From Chloroflexota bacterium (lineage in GTDB: Bacteria > Chloroflexota > Chloroflexia > QHBQ01): 39,467 nt of DNA. The position numbers and the translations under genes were made by a program. The DNA lies in assembly GCA_025355955.1 (NCBI GenBank), contig JANXYP010000183.1, positions 1 to 39,467 on the forward strand, written 5' to 3'. This document shows positions 1 through 8,623 of this stretch, piece after piece (the first letter of the stretch is position 1; each line of letters begins with the position of its first letter). The notes under the pieces are model-generated. The model was not told the origin of the DNA. It was given only the letters and a program-made list of their open reading frames with translations, and searched no databases.

Positions 1-1
1 C

Positions 2-2578
2 CTGGCCTGGTTCGACCCCGACTGGCAGGCGATCGCTCCGCTCGACGCGCTGATCAGCAAAGGTCAGGGCTTCACCGAGGCCGAGAAGCAGACCGTACTC
101 GACCAGAGCATCGTGATCATGAAACAGGTCATTCCTGCTTACAAGGCGGCCCAGGATCGCGGCCAGATTGAGATTATCACCACCCCCTACGCCCACCCCA
201 TCCTGCCGCTTATCTACAACACCGACTCGTCGAAGATCGCTTTTGGCAGCAGTGTGCCGCTGCCCAACCCGCCCTTCAGCTATCCGCAGGATGCCGCCGC
301 GCAGGTAGCGCTGGGCAAGCAAATCTACAAGGACCATTTCGGCAAGGACCCAGTAGGAATGTGGCCCGCCGAGGGTTCGGTGTCGCAGGATGTGGTCAAG
401 CTGTTTGCCGATGCGGGCATCAGCTGGATCGCCAGTGATGAGATGGTGCTGGCCTCCTCCTACAGCCTGCCCAACGGCATCGAGCGCGACGGCACCGAAA
501 CCCCCAAGCTGCCCCAGTTCCTCTACGCTGGTTACACCGTATCCGACCAGCCGACTGGCACGCCGCCAGTCAACATCGTCTTCCGCGACCACGTGATTAG
601 CGACAAGATCGGCTTCGACTACAGCGGACAGAACGGCGACAGCGCCAGCACTGACCTGCTCAACCGCCTGCACAATATCCAGAAGTCGTTGCAAGCCAAC
701 CCCCGCAATGCGGGCAGCCCCTACCTGGTCACTATCCTGCTCGACGGCGAGAATGCCTGGGAGAACTACGACAACGACGGCAAAGCCTTCCTCAATGGGA
801 TGTATCAGAAGTTGACCAGCGATGCGGCCATCAAGATGGTTACGCCCAGCGAATACTTTGCCAAGTTCCCCAACGGGCGACGCATCCCTAAGTTGTTCGC
901 TGGCAGTTGGATTGATGATACCTACAGTATGTGGATCGGCGAGGTGGAGGAGAACCAGGGCTGGGATTACCTGCGCCGCACCCGCGAGATGCTCGACCCT
1001 TACCTTACTGGCAAGAAGCCGATTGCCGCCGACAAGCTGGAAGCCGCCCGCCTGGCGATGTTCGCCGCCGAGGGCAGCGACTGGTTCTGGTGGTTCGGGG
1101 CCGATGCCGATAGCGGTGACGATGCTGCTTTTGACGACCAGTTCCGCAACACGCTCCGTCAGGTCTACACCGATGTGGGCGAACCGCAACCCGCCTTCCT
1201 CGATGTGCCGATTGTCGCCCGCCTCGCGCCTGCCCCCAAGCAGCCGGTCAGCGGCGACATCAGCCCCACGATTGACGGCCAGACTGCTCCCGGCGAGTGG
1301 GACAAGGCGGGCAGCTACGTGGAGTCGGGCAGCGGCTCGATGGCAAGCGGACAGCAGGTAGTCAGCGCCACCTACTACGGCTCCGATGCCAAGAACCTCT
1401 ACCTACGTATTGACGCGACCAAGCCATGGGGCAACGCCAAATACACCTTCGGCGTATACCTCGCCAACCCCAACCAGGCACCAGGCATTGGGGTCAGCCG
1501 CAACGCAGCCAAGAGCGCAAAGCCCACCACGCTGGGGTTCATCGCCAACTATCTGGCTGAGGTGGTGATTGAGAACGGTAAGCTGTCTGCCAATGGAGTC
1601 TACACCGTTACCAACGGCGCGTGGGGTAGCGCCGCCATCGGCAACGTCAACGCCGCCGCTGCTGGTAGCGCCGTCGAGATCGCCATCCCCTGGAGTGCGT
1701 TGGGCAGCCTCAAGACCGGCGATGCGCTCAACTTCATCGCGGTGATCAGCAAGGCGGATAGCGACATTGCCACTGCCCCCAGCGCGGGCGGCATCGGCTT
1801 CACCGTACCCGACCGCAACCCCATCCAGGTGGTTATGACCATTGACGACCCCAAAGGCGATGACCACGGCCCCGGCACCTACACTTACCCACAGGACGCG
1901 GCCTTCAGCCCCGGTAACTTTGACATAAAGCAGTTCGTGGTCGGCACCGATAGCGACAACAATATGGTCTTCCGCTTCGCCATGAATGGGCCGGTGCCGA
2001 ACCCCTGGGGCAGCCCCACCGGCCTTGCGCTGCAAACCTTCGATGTGTACATAGACACCGACCATCAGGCGGGCAGCGGTGCGCGAATGCTCTTCCCTGG
2101 CCGCAACGCCGCCGTGCCTGCCGCCGATGCCTGGGATGTTGCCTTCCGCGCCGAGGGTTGGCCGGATGGGCAGGGCGTGTACACCGGCGCAGCAGGCAAA
2201 GATGCGGTCAAGATTGATGGCATTGGCAAGATCCAGGTGGATACCGCTAAACAGACAGTGACCATCCGTATCCCGCGCAAGGACTTCCCCACCAGCGACC
2301 CCGCCACCTGGGGCTACCTCGCGGTGGTTCTCAGCCAGGACGGCACCAACAGCGCCAGGTGGCGCACCCGTGCGGTGGGCAAGGCGGCAGCGCAATGGAT
2401 AGTCGGTGGTGGCACCGGCGCGACCAACGACCCCGGCATCCTCGACATAGCCTACCCCGCCGACTTCAAGCCGACCCAGGAGGACGCGCTCAAGACCTTC
2501 AAGCCCAGCACCGAGACCGACCTGACCAAGGTGCCGGTCGACGACTTTGCCCAACTGCCGATGGTGCGGAAGAAGTAG
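2..2578 (+). CDS. Glycoside hydrolase family 57 protein with C-terminal glucodextranase-type domain (5' partial)
   Basis: The reading frame is open from base 2, so the N-terminus lies outside the window; 858 residues are visible. The first visible residues read LAWFDPDW, typical of GH57 alpha-amylase/glucanotransferase folds. GH57 landmarks follow: YAHPILPLI (a conserved His region), MWPAEGS with the likely nucleophile Glu at visible residue 124, GISWIASDE with the likely acid Asp at 146, and ILLDGENAWENY. From about residue 415 there is a beta-rich DOMON-like region. A domain resembling the C-terminal module of glucodextranase follows (FDVYIDTDHQAGSG, AWDVAFRAEGWP). The family hydrolyses or transfers alpha-glucans; the accessory modules suggest binding of surface or extracellular polysaccharide. 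Substrate and export signal cannot be judged without the N-terminus. Internal ATG codons such as the one at 113 are not the start. Confidence 0.9.
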   Translation: MAWFDPDWQAIAPLDALISKGQGFTEAEKQTVLDQSIVIMKQVIPAYKAAQDRGQIEIITTPYAHPILPLIYNTDSSKIAFGSSVPLPNPPFSYPQDAAAQVALGKQIYKDHFGKDPVGMWPAEGSVSQDVVKLFADAGISWIASDEMVLASSYSLPNGIERDGTETPKLPQFLYAGYTVSDQPTGTPPVNIVFRDHVISDKIGFDYSGQNGDSASTDLLNRLHNIQKSLQANPRNAGSPYLVTILLDGENAWENYDNDGKAFLNGMYQKLTSDAAIKMVTPSEYFAKFPNGRRIPKLFAGSWIDDTYSMWIGEVEENQGWDYLRRTREMLDPYLTGKKPIAADKLEAARLAMFAAEGSDWFWWFGADADSGDDAAFDDQFRNTLRQVYTDVGEPQPAFLDVPIVARLAPAPKQPVSGDISPTIDGQTAPGEWDKAGSYVESGSGSMASGQQVVSATYYGSDAKNLYLRIDATKPWGNAKYTFGVYLANPNQAPGIGVSRNAAKSAKPTTLGFIANYLAEVVIENGKLSANGVYTVTNGAWGSAAIGNVNAAAAGSAVEIAIPWSALGSLKTGDALNFIAVISKADSDIATAPSAGGIGFTVPDRNPIQVVMTIDDPKGDDHGPGTYTYPQDAAFSPGNFDIKQFVVGTDSDNNMVFRFAMNGPVPNPWGSPTGLALQTFDVYIDTDHQAGSGARMLFPGRNAAVPAADAWDVAFRAEGWPDGQGVYTGAAGKDAVKIDGIGKIQVDTAKQTVTIRIPRKDFPTSDPATWGYLAVVLSQDGTNSARWRTRAVGKAAAQWIVGGGTGATNDPGILDIAYPADFKPTQEDALKTFKPSTETDLTKVPVDDFAQLPMVRKK

Positions 2579-2606
2579 TGCTGAGTGCTGAGGTTTGAGT
2601 GCTGAG
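2579..2606. repeat. Heptamer tandem repeat (TGCTGAG-type, 4 units)
   Basis: Four 7-bp units (TGCTGAG, TGCTGAG, GTTTGAG, TGCTGAG) begin at the base directly after the TAG stop of the GH57 gene. This is one of several unrelated heptamer arrays in the window. Confidence 0.85.
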
Positions 2607-2634
2607 AAAGTGCCGGAAAGTCGTTGCTTTGTTC

Positions 2635-2660
2635 GTAGGGGCGAACCGTTGTTCGCCCTT
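2635..2660. repeat. Solitary hairpin core of the GTAGGGGCG...CGCCC family
   Basis: This palindrome has arms GGGCGAAC and GTTCGCCC. The same core recurs near 8549, 13534, 13612, 13690, 24022, 24061 and 24149. Here it has no recognisable outer terminal repeats. Confidence 0.8.
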
Positions 2661-2686
2661 TCCTGACACCTTCTGAGCGATGAATA

Positions 2687-2717
2687 AAGCCCGACCCACG
2701 CTTTGCGGGTCGGGCTT
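2687..2717 (+). terminator. Strong hairpin, probable intrinsic terminator
   Basis: A perfect 11-bp stem (AAGCCCGACCC / GGGTCGGGCTT) with a 9-base loop lies 108 bp downstream of the GH57 stop and close to the end of the convergent minus-strand gene at 2772. No clean U-tract follows on the plus strand. On the minus strand the hairpin is followed by TATTCAT. It may serve both genes. Confidence 0.6.
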
Positions 2718-2771
2718 CGGTCAATCTATGTTAAGCTGCCTGCGCCGGGCAGCTTTTGATTACTGGCAGAC

Positions 2772-3089
2772 TTACCGCGTGCGCGGGCCAACCGGCGAAC
2801 CGGGTTCGTCGCTGGGGAAGCCAGCTTTGCCCAGGCCAGCGACTGCGTCCCTCATCTGCTCCAGCGCCACCTTCTGCACCTGAGCGACTGCGCCCTTCTC
2901 CTGCAAGCGCGAAGCCATCGCGTAGGTGGCAACCGCGCTGAAGAGATGTTCGTACAAGATCGGCGGATTAGGGTCAGGGACTGGGACTGGCTCGTGGTGA
3001 TGAACCAGCCACCAGATTATCTCCGGCCAGTAAGGAGGGCAGATGCCCTCATCATCAAACGCTGCGCTTATTGCGCGTTCCTTAGCCAA
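2772..3089 (-). CDS. Hypothetical protein, 105 aa, TTG start
   Basis: The product is a small soluble protein that I do not recognise. It has an aromatic N-terminal stretch (PPYWPEIIWWLVHHHEPVPVP), then a helical, Ala/Gln-rich region, and a Pro/Gly-rich tail. The start is a TTG at 3089-3087. It is supported by an AAAGGAG ribosome binding site seven bases upstream, the same AAAGGAGCAAA context seen before the secreted-protein gene at 34998. No signal peptide or membrane segment is evident. It is convergent with the GH57 gene and diverges from the small plus-strand gene at 3277. It could be a lineage-specific protein. Confidence 0.6.
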   Translation of the reverse strand: MAKERAISAAFDDEGICPPYWPEIIWWLVHHHEPVPVPDPNPPILYEHLFSAVATYAMASRLQEKGAVAQVQKVALEQMRDAVAGLGKAGFPSDEPGSPVGPRTR

Positions 3090-3203
3090 TGTTTTGCTCC
3101 TTTCATGAGCTGATGCTACTTTCTTTCGGAAGCGGGTTTCGCAAACCCAGCGTCATTGTATCAGCAAACGTAGGGGGTTACTATAAACTGTTTTACACTG
3201 GGG

Positions 3204-3221
3204 ATGTAAAGATTCTTACAT
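3204..3221. promoter_or_regulatory. Inverted repeat ATGTAA-n6-TTACAT, possible operator
   Basis: A perfect 6-bp dyad lies in the spacer about 56 bp upstream of the small gene at 3277, between two divergent genes. Its position fits an operator, but no cognate regulator can be named. Confidence 0.3.
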
Positions 3222-3276
3222 GGCACGCTACTTGCCTTTTACCTATTACAAAAGCTACAAAGAAAGGAACACAATC

Positions 3277-3507
3277 ATGGCCGGTTCAGACAAGAAGGAA
3301 CAGGAGCGCAATCAGCGGGGTACGACCAACAAGCGTTTCCACGAGAGTGGCGAACAGCCGCGCGACAACGCCCGCGAGGGGCAAGGCGATAGCGAGGTAG
3401 ATCACAAGAGTCGTGGTCACGGCCCCGACGGTTCGGAACACAACGACCCCGACAACGGCACCCAGGGCCGCAATGCGGCGGATAGCCGCTTATACAGAAG
3501 TGTGTAA
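3277..3507 (+). CDS. Small hydrophilic, probably disordered protein (76 aa)
   Basis: The product is highly charged and rich in Asp, Glu, Lys, Arg, Asn and Gly (MAGSDKKEQERNQRG...), with no hydrophobic core, membrane segment or Cys. This composition resembles hydrophilic stress-type proteins, but I cannot match it to a family. The start is the ATG at 3277, preceded by GAAAGGAACACAATC; an earlier in-frame ATG at 3220 lacks a binding site and would add non-matching sequence. The last 18 bases overlap the 3' end of the convergent chemoreceptor-like gene (3490-4878), so both stop codons lie inside the partner's coding sequence. Confidence 0.6.
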   Translation: MAGSDKKEQERNQRGTTNKRFHESGEQPRDNAREGQGDSEVDHKSRGHGPDGSEHNDPDNGTQGRNAADSRLYRSV

Positions 3508-4878
3508 CCCCACCTCAGCCTGAATCAGGGTGCCAAGCTGCGCCGCCAGGATGCTCAACTCGCTGATGGTTTGGTTGATACTGACAGCATTGCTGGCGAT
3601 CTCTTGGGCGGTGGTGCGTAGCTGGCGCATCGTCTCGGCCACCTGCTGCGAGGCGCTGCGCTGTTGCTGGGTAGCCATCGTAATCGCCCTGGTGCGGATG
3701 CTGACTGAGCTTACTGTTTCGATCACCTCAGCGTTGGCTTCGGCGGCCACGCGGCTTCGCGCCGCGCCGCGATCGCTATCCTTCAGCCCCAACTCGGTCG
3801 CCAGTACCGAGGCGGCATTGGCGCGTTGCACATCTACCACCAGGTCGCGGATGCGGCGGGTCTCGCCTTGGATCTGCTGGGCCAACTTTTTCACCTGAGT
3901 GGCAACCGTGGCGAAGCGCTCGCCCTCCGACCCTGCTCCTGCCGCTTCGATCGAGGCGTTCAGGGCCAATAGGTGGGTTTGCGCCCCGATGTTCGCCACC
4001 GCGCCGACCACATCACTGATGCTTTGAATACGCTCGTTCAAAGCGAGGGTGCGCCCCACGATCTCCTGCACCTGCACCTTGATCTCGAGCATCGCCTGCA
4101 TACTGTCGTTGACCGCCAGTTGCGAGGTGCTAACCGCGTTTAGGGCGTGTTCGGCGGAGGTATCCACGTTGGTTGCATCATCAGCAATCTGCAACGAAGC
4201 CCGCGACAGTTGCTCCACCGTGACTGTAACTTCGGATAGCGCGGCCACTTGCTGCTGCACAATCGAGGACTGCGAGTTGCTGATGTTGCTCAACTGACTA
4301 ATCACGCGACTGATTGCCATGCCCGCTTGCTGCTCCCGCGCCTGCTTCTCCTGCAACTGCCCCAGCGCCGTCGCCAGTTGATCCGCCCGCCGCTGCGCTT
4401 CCGCTGCCGCCCGCTGCTGAGAGGGTGGGAAGATAGACATCAGCAATGCCGTAGCCAGCAGGGCAGCCAATATGGTGAGCGCATTCAAGAGACTGACCGC
4501 GTTGGTAGATTCAAATATGGCAACGTAAATATAATAAAGACTGGCAAGGCCACCAATCAACCATACAGCGAGGCTGCCTAGTAGTACCCCTGCGACCATC
4601 ATACTAATGAAGTAGCCAATCACCGTGATATTAAAAGGTGCTTGCAGCGTGATCAGTGCGGATGACACGAAAATCAGCCCGGAACAAAGATACCGTGCCA
4701 CTATCGGTACGGTACGGTTGGTAATAAGGATACCGATACCAGCTAGCAGCAATATGATGGTACTGATACGGGATATCGTGTTATGGACTATGGCAAAGCT
4801 GAACAGACCGATGATGATTGCCAGAACACCGATTATATCCAGCACAAGATTGGTATTGTCGCGGTAACGAGTTTTCAT
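3490..4878 (-). CDS. Methyl-accepting chemotaxis-like protein with multi-pass membrane sensor (462 aa)
   Basis: Residues 10-170 hold about six hydrophobic helices. A long coiled coil follows, with the hairpin-tip signature of MCP signalling domains (QTHLLALNASIEAAGAG, then GERFATVATQVKKLAQQI) near residues 300-340. There is no extracytoplasmic ligand domain and no clear HAMP domain; the membrane bundle joins the coiled coil directly through a Gln/Ala-rich helix. The tip differs from the canonical sequence (ASIEAAGAGSEG, where AAIEAARAGEQG is usual). The start ATG is supported by AGGGAG seven bases upstream. No che genes are adjacent, so it may feed a remote CheA or act as a structural receptor relative. 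The family assignment is firm; the signal sensed is unknown. Confidence 0.88.
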   Translation of the reverse strand: MKTRYRDNTNLVLDIIGVLAIIIGLFSFAIVHNTISRISTIILLLAGIGILITNRTVPIVARYLCSGLIFVSSALITLQAPFNITVIGYFISMMVAGVLLGSLAVWLIGGLASLYYIYVAIFESTNAVSLLNALTILAALLATALLMSIFPPSQQRAAAEAQRRADQLATALGQLQEKQAREQQAGMAISRVISQLSNISNSQSSIVQQQVAALSEVTVTVEQLSRASLQIADDATNVDTSAEHALNAVSTSQLAVNDSMQAMLEIKVQVQEIVGRTLALNERIQSISDVVGAVANIGAQTHLLALNASIEAAGAGSEGERFATVATQVKKLAQQIQGETRRIRDLVVDVQRANAASVLATELGLKDSDRGAARSRVAAEANAEVIETVSSVSIRTRAITMATQQQRSASQQVAETMRQLRTTAQEIASNAVSINQTISELSILAAQLGTLIQAEVGLHTSV

Positions 4879-4982
4879 CTATGCTCCCTGTTGGCGTGTT
4901 CTATAAGATTGACTTCTTGATTATATCAGCAAAACAAGTGCGCGGTCAAGATAGCTGTAAGCCCAAAGTTCGATCAGGCAAA

Positions 4983-5105
4983 AAGCCCCCAGCGACGGTT
5001 GGGGAGAATCTCGCCAGGCGATAATGCTGAGGGCAACGGGCTTTATGCTAACCCGTAACCGCATCCGCGCTTCGAGATTTCTTCCCCAACCCCCGCTGGG
5101 GGCTT
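4983..5105. mobile_element. 123-bp inverted-repeat element, family K copy 1
   Basis: The ends are about 31-bp imperfect inverted repeats starting AAGCCCCCAGCG, with ATCTCG at the inner border. A related copy lies at 31243-31375, and one half-copy at 23474-23520. Copies 1 and 2 lie within 20-50 bp of the stop codon of a minus-strand gene, here the one ending at 5150. The element could be a non-autonomous mobile element, a transcript-end hairpin, or both. Confidence 0.75.
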
Positions 5106-5149
5106 AATTGAATAAGGCTTCGGCTGTTGCTGGGCGGGATTTCTCCCAT

Positions 5150-8100
5150 CTACTGTATCGGGCCGAACTTGATTACTCCCTGCTGCACTGGGTCGGTGAC
5201 GTAGATGTTGCCCGCGCTGTCAATAGCGATGCCGGTGGGGTTGACCAGGCTGCTGCCTTGCTCCTTCGACTTGCTGCCCAGCTTCTGCCCATCGGGGCTG
5301 TACTTGACCACATCGGCGTTGGCGCTGGTGGGGTCGGGAACGTAGAGATTGCCCTGCGCGTCGAGCGCCAGTTGCGGCTCCATGAAGCGGGCGCTCTGCC
5401 AGCCGTTGTCGGCCACCGGGAAGCTCTTCACCCAGCTGCCGTCGGTCTTGAACTCGGCGATGCGGTGGTTGCGGGTGTCGGCGATGAATACGATACCAGT
5501 CTGACTGTTGATGGCGATGCCGATCGGCTCGTCCAGTGCGCCATCGCCGGTGCAATCCAGCTTGTCGTTGCCTGATGCGTCCTTGCCCAGCGACTTGCAG
5601 ACTCCAAACTGGCGCACGTACTTGCCGGTCTGGTCAAAGACAAGTACCCGCTTGTCGCCCGTGTCGGTGACGTAGATTTCACCAGTGTCGGAGAGGGCGA
5701 TGCCGCGCGGCCCGAACATCCGGTCATTGTTGTCAGAGCTGGCAGCGGCATCAGGCTTGCCGCCGGTGTAGCCGGGCTGCCCGAAGGTAAGCAGGAACTT
5801 GCCATCCTTGTCGAACTTCTCGATGCGATGGTACCAGGTGTCGGCGATGTAAACGTTGCCTTGCTTATCCACCGCAATGCCGTTTGCGCCGCCATCCGAC
5901 TTGGGCAGCACGCCGAGGAAGCCATCTGCTGCTGGCTTATAGTTGGGGTTGGTCTGCCCGCTGTTGCCTTGCTCGGCATCGCTGGGTTGGCCGAAGGTAG
6001 CGAGGAAGGTGCCACTGGCATCGAAGTGTTCCACCCTCCCGTTCTCAGTGTCCAGCACGTAGAAGCTGCCATCCGGCGCGGCGGCCATCGAGCGCGGCGA
6101 CGAGAACTGACCGTTGCCCTTGCCCTGCGACATCTCCAGCATCTTGTGGGAGGGGCCGCTGGCAACCGGCGTGCTAGCTCCCGTTACCGGAGTGGTGTTG
6201 GTGCTGGTGATTGCACTGGTGCTGCCGGGGGCGGGCTGGTTGGGGTTGCTAGCTGTGCCGCCCAGCGTAGTGCCGCCCATACCGATCTTCGCCGCCAGAT
6301 CAGCGCGGACATAGAGGTAGAAGTCGGTACTGCCCAATGGGTTCGGGGTCTTGCGGAAGAAGAAATAGTTACCGATGTTCGGCCAGCTTGCCGCGTTGGT
6401 CAGGTTGCTGACCATCTGGCTCAACTGGAACGAGGGGTTCTGAGCATCGAGGTTCTTGTAAAGCTCCTCGGGGAACCACCAGCGCAGCTTGAACTTCTCT
6501 TTGATGTAATTGCCACCGAGGGTTTGCTCCACCTGCTGCACCACTTTTTGGCCGTCTACATCGCTTTCGGTGCGGCTGATCACCACGCTGGGCGGCTTGT
6601 TGAGCGGAGTCTGGGTGTTGAAGTAGAAGTAACCCTTCTGGTCGCGGAAGTACCAGTCCCAGGGCCACTCCACCTGATTGTCAACCGCAATGTCCAGGCT
6701 GTGACCGCCAGTGGGGTCGTCAGCATTGCGCTTGGTGAAAGCAGTTTCCATCCGCGATAGGTTGGTGATGCGGCTAGCGACGGTTGGCACATCGGGCGAG
6801 GTTTGCACGTAGACCTGCAGCTCCGAGGGATTGTCGGCGTTGTAGAAGTTCAGCTCGACCGCCGAGTGGATACCGTATACCGCCAGCACAAGGCCGATGG
6901 CGAAGACGAAGGTCAGCCAGCTATGCTTCAGCCCCAGCTTCCCGTACCAGAACATCAGCAGGCCGACCATGATGACGATGACTACGGCGGTGAGCAGGCT
7001 ACGCAGCAGGTGCGCCGATTGCTCGGCGGCAGTGGGCGCGGCGGGATTGCTGTAGGTGGCCGCCAGGCTATCGCGGAACGCGATCAGGGCAAAGCCGATC
7101 AGGATGATGGTGAGCATAGACCAAACCCCGCCACCGCTCCAGAAGCGCCGCCAGTCAGTATTCTTCAACATTCGGCCCAGGGCCATGCCCCCTAGCAGCG
7201 CGAGGGGGATGCTGATCTGCATGGTCAGCCAGGGCATCTTCTCGCCCGCGATGCTGTAGACGATGATTGCGCCCAGCGCCCAGAAGCCAAGCAGAGGGGT
7301 CATCAGTTCGATCACCGAATGTTGGGTGGGCAGGCCGGGCGCGGGCTGCACGTCAGGGGTGGGGTCAGTCTCCGCTGCCACATCGTAGAGTTTGTGCTGC
7401 GCCTGGCGGATGATCAGGTAGATACCACCGACCACGCCGAAGAAGATAAGGATAGGATCGTAGATTGCCAGTTGGATGAAGAAATAGTACCAGGGTTGGT
7501 CGCCACGCGCTACCGCCTGTTGCGTTCCCCAGTAGGTGATGCCCTTGACGAAGTCGCCGACCGCTGCCATGTTGGTGAGGAAGCTGCTGTAGAACAGCAC
7601 AATGAAGCCGAACATGATCAGCAAAGCGAAGCCGATCGCAATTGGCTGGGCGATCAGGCTCTTGAAGGCCAGCAGCAGCGGACGCTGCTCGATCGGCTTG
7701 CCCTTGTTGATGAACTGTTCGTATAGGAAGGCGAAGACCAGGAAGCTGACGAAGATCACGCCGTTAAGGTAGATTAGCTCATGGTTGGTTACGCCCAGGC
7801 CCACCCCCAGCGCCGCGATGTACATATATCGCGCCTGGTGAGTGCGGATAAAGCCGAGGATACCGAGCAGAAGCAGGATGGTGCCGACTGTGCTGAAGAT
7901 GTCGTGGCGCAGGTGGCGCGAATAGTACATGATGTCGGGTGCGAAGGTCATGAAAGTTGCGGCGGCCAACGCTCCCCAACGCCCGATGAACGGACGGAAC
8001 GCCCACATCAGCCCGATCAGGATGATACCAAATATAGCGGGCGCGAGGCGCACGGTGTAATCGGACGCGCCAAAGAAGAAGAACATCAACGCGACGATGT

Positions 8101-8380
8101 GGTAGAGGAATGGCCCATGATAGGTAGGGTCATACTTATATACATAACCGCCAGTGAACAGTTTGTACGAGTAGTAGCCATGGATCGACTCGTCGTGGTG
8201 CAGTGCGCCTTGATCGAGCATCAGCAGGCGGGTAAGCACCATGATAACCATTAGGCCGACAAAGTAGACAACCTCCCAGTTGACGGTTGCCAGGTTGACG
8301 GCGCGATCGAGTAGTCCGCTTCTCGTCGGGGTAGCGCTGGGGCGAGGGGCAGTAATATCCAAAGCTAGGGTCTCCTTCAT
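5150..8380 (-). CDS. TIGR03663 (Agl23-like) membrane protein fused to C-terminal NHL propeller (1076 aa)
   Basis: Residues 35-505 are a multi-pass membrane region of the PMT/ArnT-like superfamily, with the TIGR03663 hallmarks ALHHDES (acidic catalytic-type motif in the first external loop) and YKYDPTYHGPFLYH. A globular segment follows (about 520-700), then a Ser/Thr/Pro/Asn linker (about 705-750). Six NHL-type blades run from about 753 to 1076 (such as GIAVDKQGNVYIADTWYHRI and GIAIDSAGNIYVTD). The family is linked to lipid-linked sugar handling in archaea and bacteria. The propeller would lie outside the membrane and may bind glycan or protein. A tandem paralogue without the propeller lies upstream (8624-11839). 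The start ATG is preceded by heptamer repeats instead of a Shine-Dalgarno sequence. Confidence 0.88.
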   Translation of the reverse strand: MKETLALDITAPRPSATPTRSGLLDRAVNLATVNWEVVYFVGLMVIMVLTRLLMLDQGALHHDESIHGYYSYKLFTGGYVYKYDPTYHGPFLYHIVALMFFFFGASDYTVRLAPAIFGIILIGLMWAFRPFIGRWGALAAATFMTFAPDIMYYSRHLRHDIFSTVGTILLLLGILGFIRTHQARYMYIAALGVGLGVTNHELIYLNGVIFVSFLVFAFLYEQFINKGKPIEQRPLLLAFKSLIAQPIAIGFALLIMFGFIVLFYSSFLTNMAAVGDFVKGITYWGTQQAVARGDQPWYYFFIQLAIYDPILIFFGVVGGIYLIIRQAQHKLYDVAAETDPTPDVQPAPGLPTQHSVIELMTPLLGFWALGAIIVYSIAGEKMPWLTMQISIPLALLGGMALGRMLKNTDWRRFWSGGGVWSMLTIILIGFALIAFRDSLAATYSNPAAPTAAEQSAHLLRSLLTAVVIVIMVGLLMFWYGKLGLKHSWLTFVFAIGLVLAVYGIHSAVELNFYNADNPSELQVYVQTSPDVPTVASRITNLSRMETAFTKRNADDPTGGHSLDIAVDNQVEWPWDWYFRDQKGYFYFNTQTPLNKPPSVVISRTESDVDGQKVVQQVEQTLGGNYIKEKFKLRWWFPEELYKNLDAQNPSFQLSQMVSNLTNAASWPNIGNYFFFRKTPNPLGSTDFYLYVRADLAAKIGMGGTTLGGTASNPNQPAPGSTSAITSTNTTPVTGASTPVASGPSHKMLEMSQGKGNGQFSSPRSMAAAPDGSFYVLDTENGRVEHFDASGTFLATFGQPSDAEQGNSGQTNPNYKPAADGFLGVLPKSDGGANGIAVDKQGNVYIADTWYHRIEKFDKDGKFLLTFGQPGYTGGKPDAAASSDNNDRMFGPRGIALSDTGEIYVTDTGDKRVLVFDQTGKYVRQFGVCKSLGKDASGNDKLDCTGDGALDEPIGIAINSQTGIVFIADTRNHRIAEFKTDGSWVKSFPVADNGWQSARFMEPQLALDAQGNLYVPDPTSANADVVKYSPDGQKLGSKSKEQGSSLVNPTGIAIDSAGNIYVTDPVQQGVIKFGPIQ

Positions 8381-8383
8381 TCT

Positions 8384-8418
8384 GATTGCAGATTGCAGAT
8401 TGTAGATTGCAGATTGCA
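8384..8418. repeat. Heptamer tandem repeat (GATTGCA, 5 units) in the 5' leader of the NHL-fusion gene
   Basis: Five uninterrupted units occur (four GATTGCA and one GATTGTA). They end three bases upstream of the minus-strand start codon at 8380, occupying the place where a ribosome binding site is expected. Confidence 0.9.
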
Positions 8419-8428
8419 GGGCTAGGAC

Positions 8429-8502
8429 GATGTTCTCCCCTCCCGTCGGGAGGGGCTGGGGGCGGGTCCGAGTCGCGCTTCACGCACCCACCCCTACCCC
8501 TT
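8429..8502. repeat. G/C-rich hairpin remnant (CTCCCCTCCC-GGGAGGGG)
   Basis: Arms CCCCTCCC and GGGAGGGG are followed by G-rich then C-rich tracts. Similar short hairpins lie at 12258, 29698 and 35113, each at a gene border. Confidence 0.55.
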
Positions 8503-8514
8503 CCATCATAACTC

Positions 8515-8608
8515 ATACCAATTAGCCGTGGTGCCGCTATAATTTCTGTAGGGGCGAACCGTTGTTCGCCCTGGCCCAATTTATACTATCTGCTCGGCTA
8601 ATTGGTAT
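8515..8608. mobile_element. 94-bp MITE-like element, type A, with perfect 14-bp terminal inverted repeats
   Basis: The ends are ATACCAATTAGCCG and its exact reverse complement, CGGCTAATTGGTAT. The outermost TA on each side could be a TA target duplication. The central hairpin is GGGCGAAC...GTTCGCCC. Elements of the same type and length lie at 13495-13588 and 33007-33100. There is no coding capacity. The element sits between the two TIGR03663-like genes. Confidence 0.85.
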
Positions 8609-8623
8609 CAGTCGTCAGTCCTG

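Noticed and set aside
1403-2554. 383-codon minus-strand frame inside the GH57 gene
   Set aside because: It is fully antisense to a convincing GH57 protein; its Gly/Ala/Val-rich composition is typical of a GC-rich shadow frame.
5828-6760. 310-codon plus-strand frame opposite the NHL-fusion gene
   Set aside because: It is antisense to clear NHL blades and the conserved globular region, so it is a shadow.
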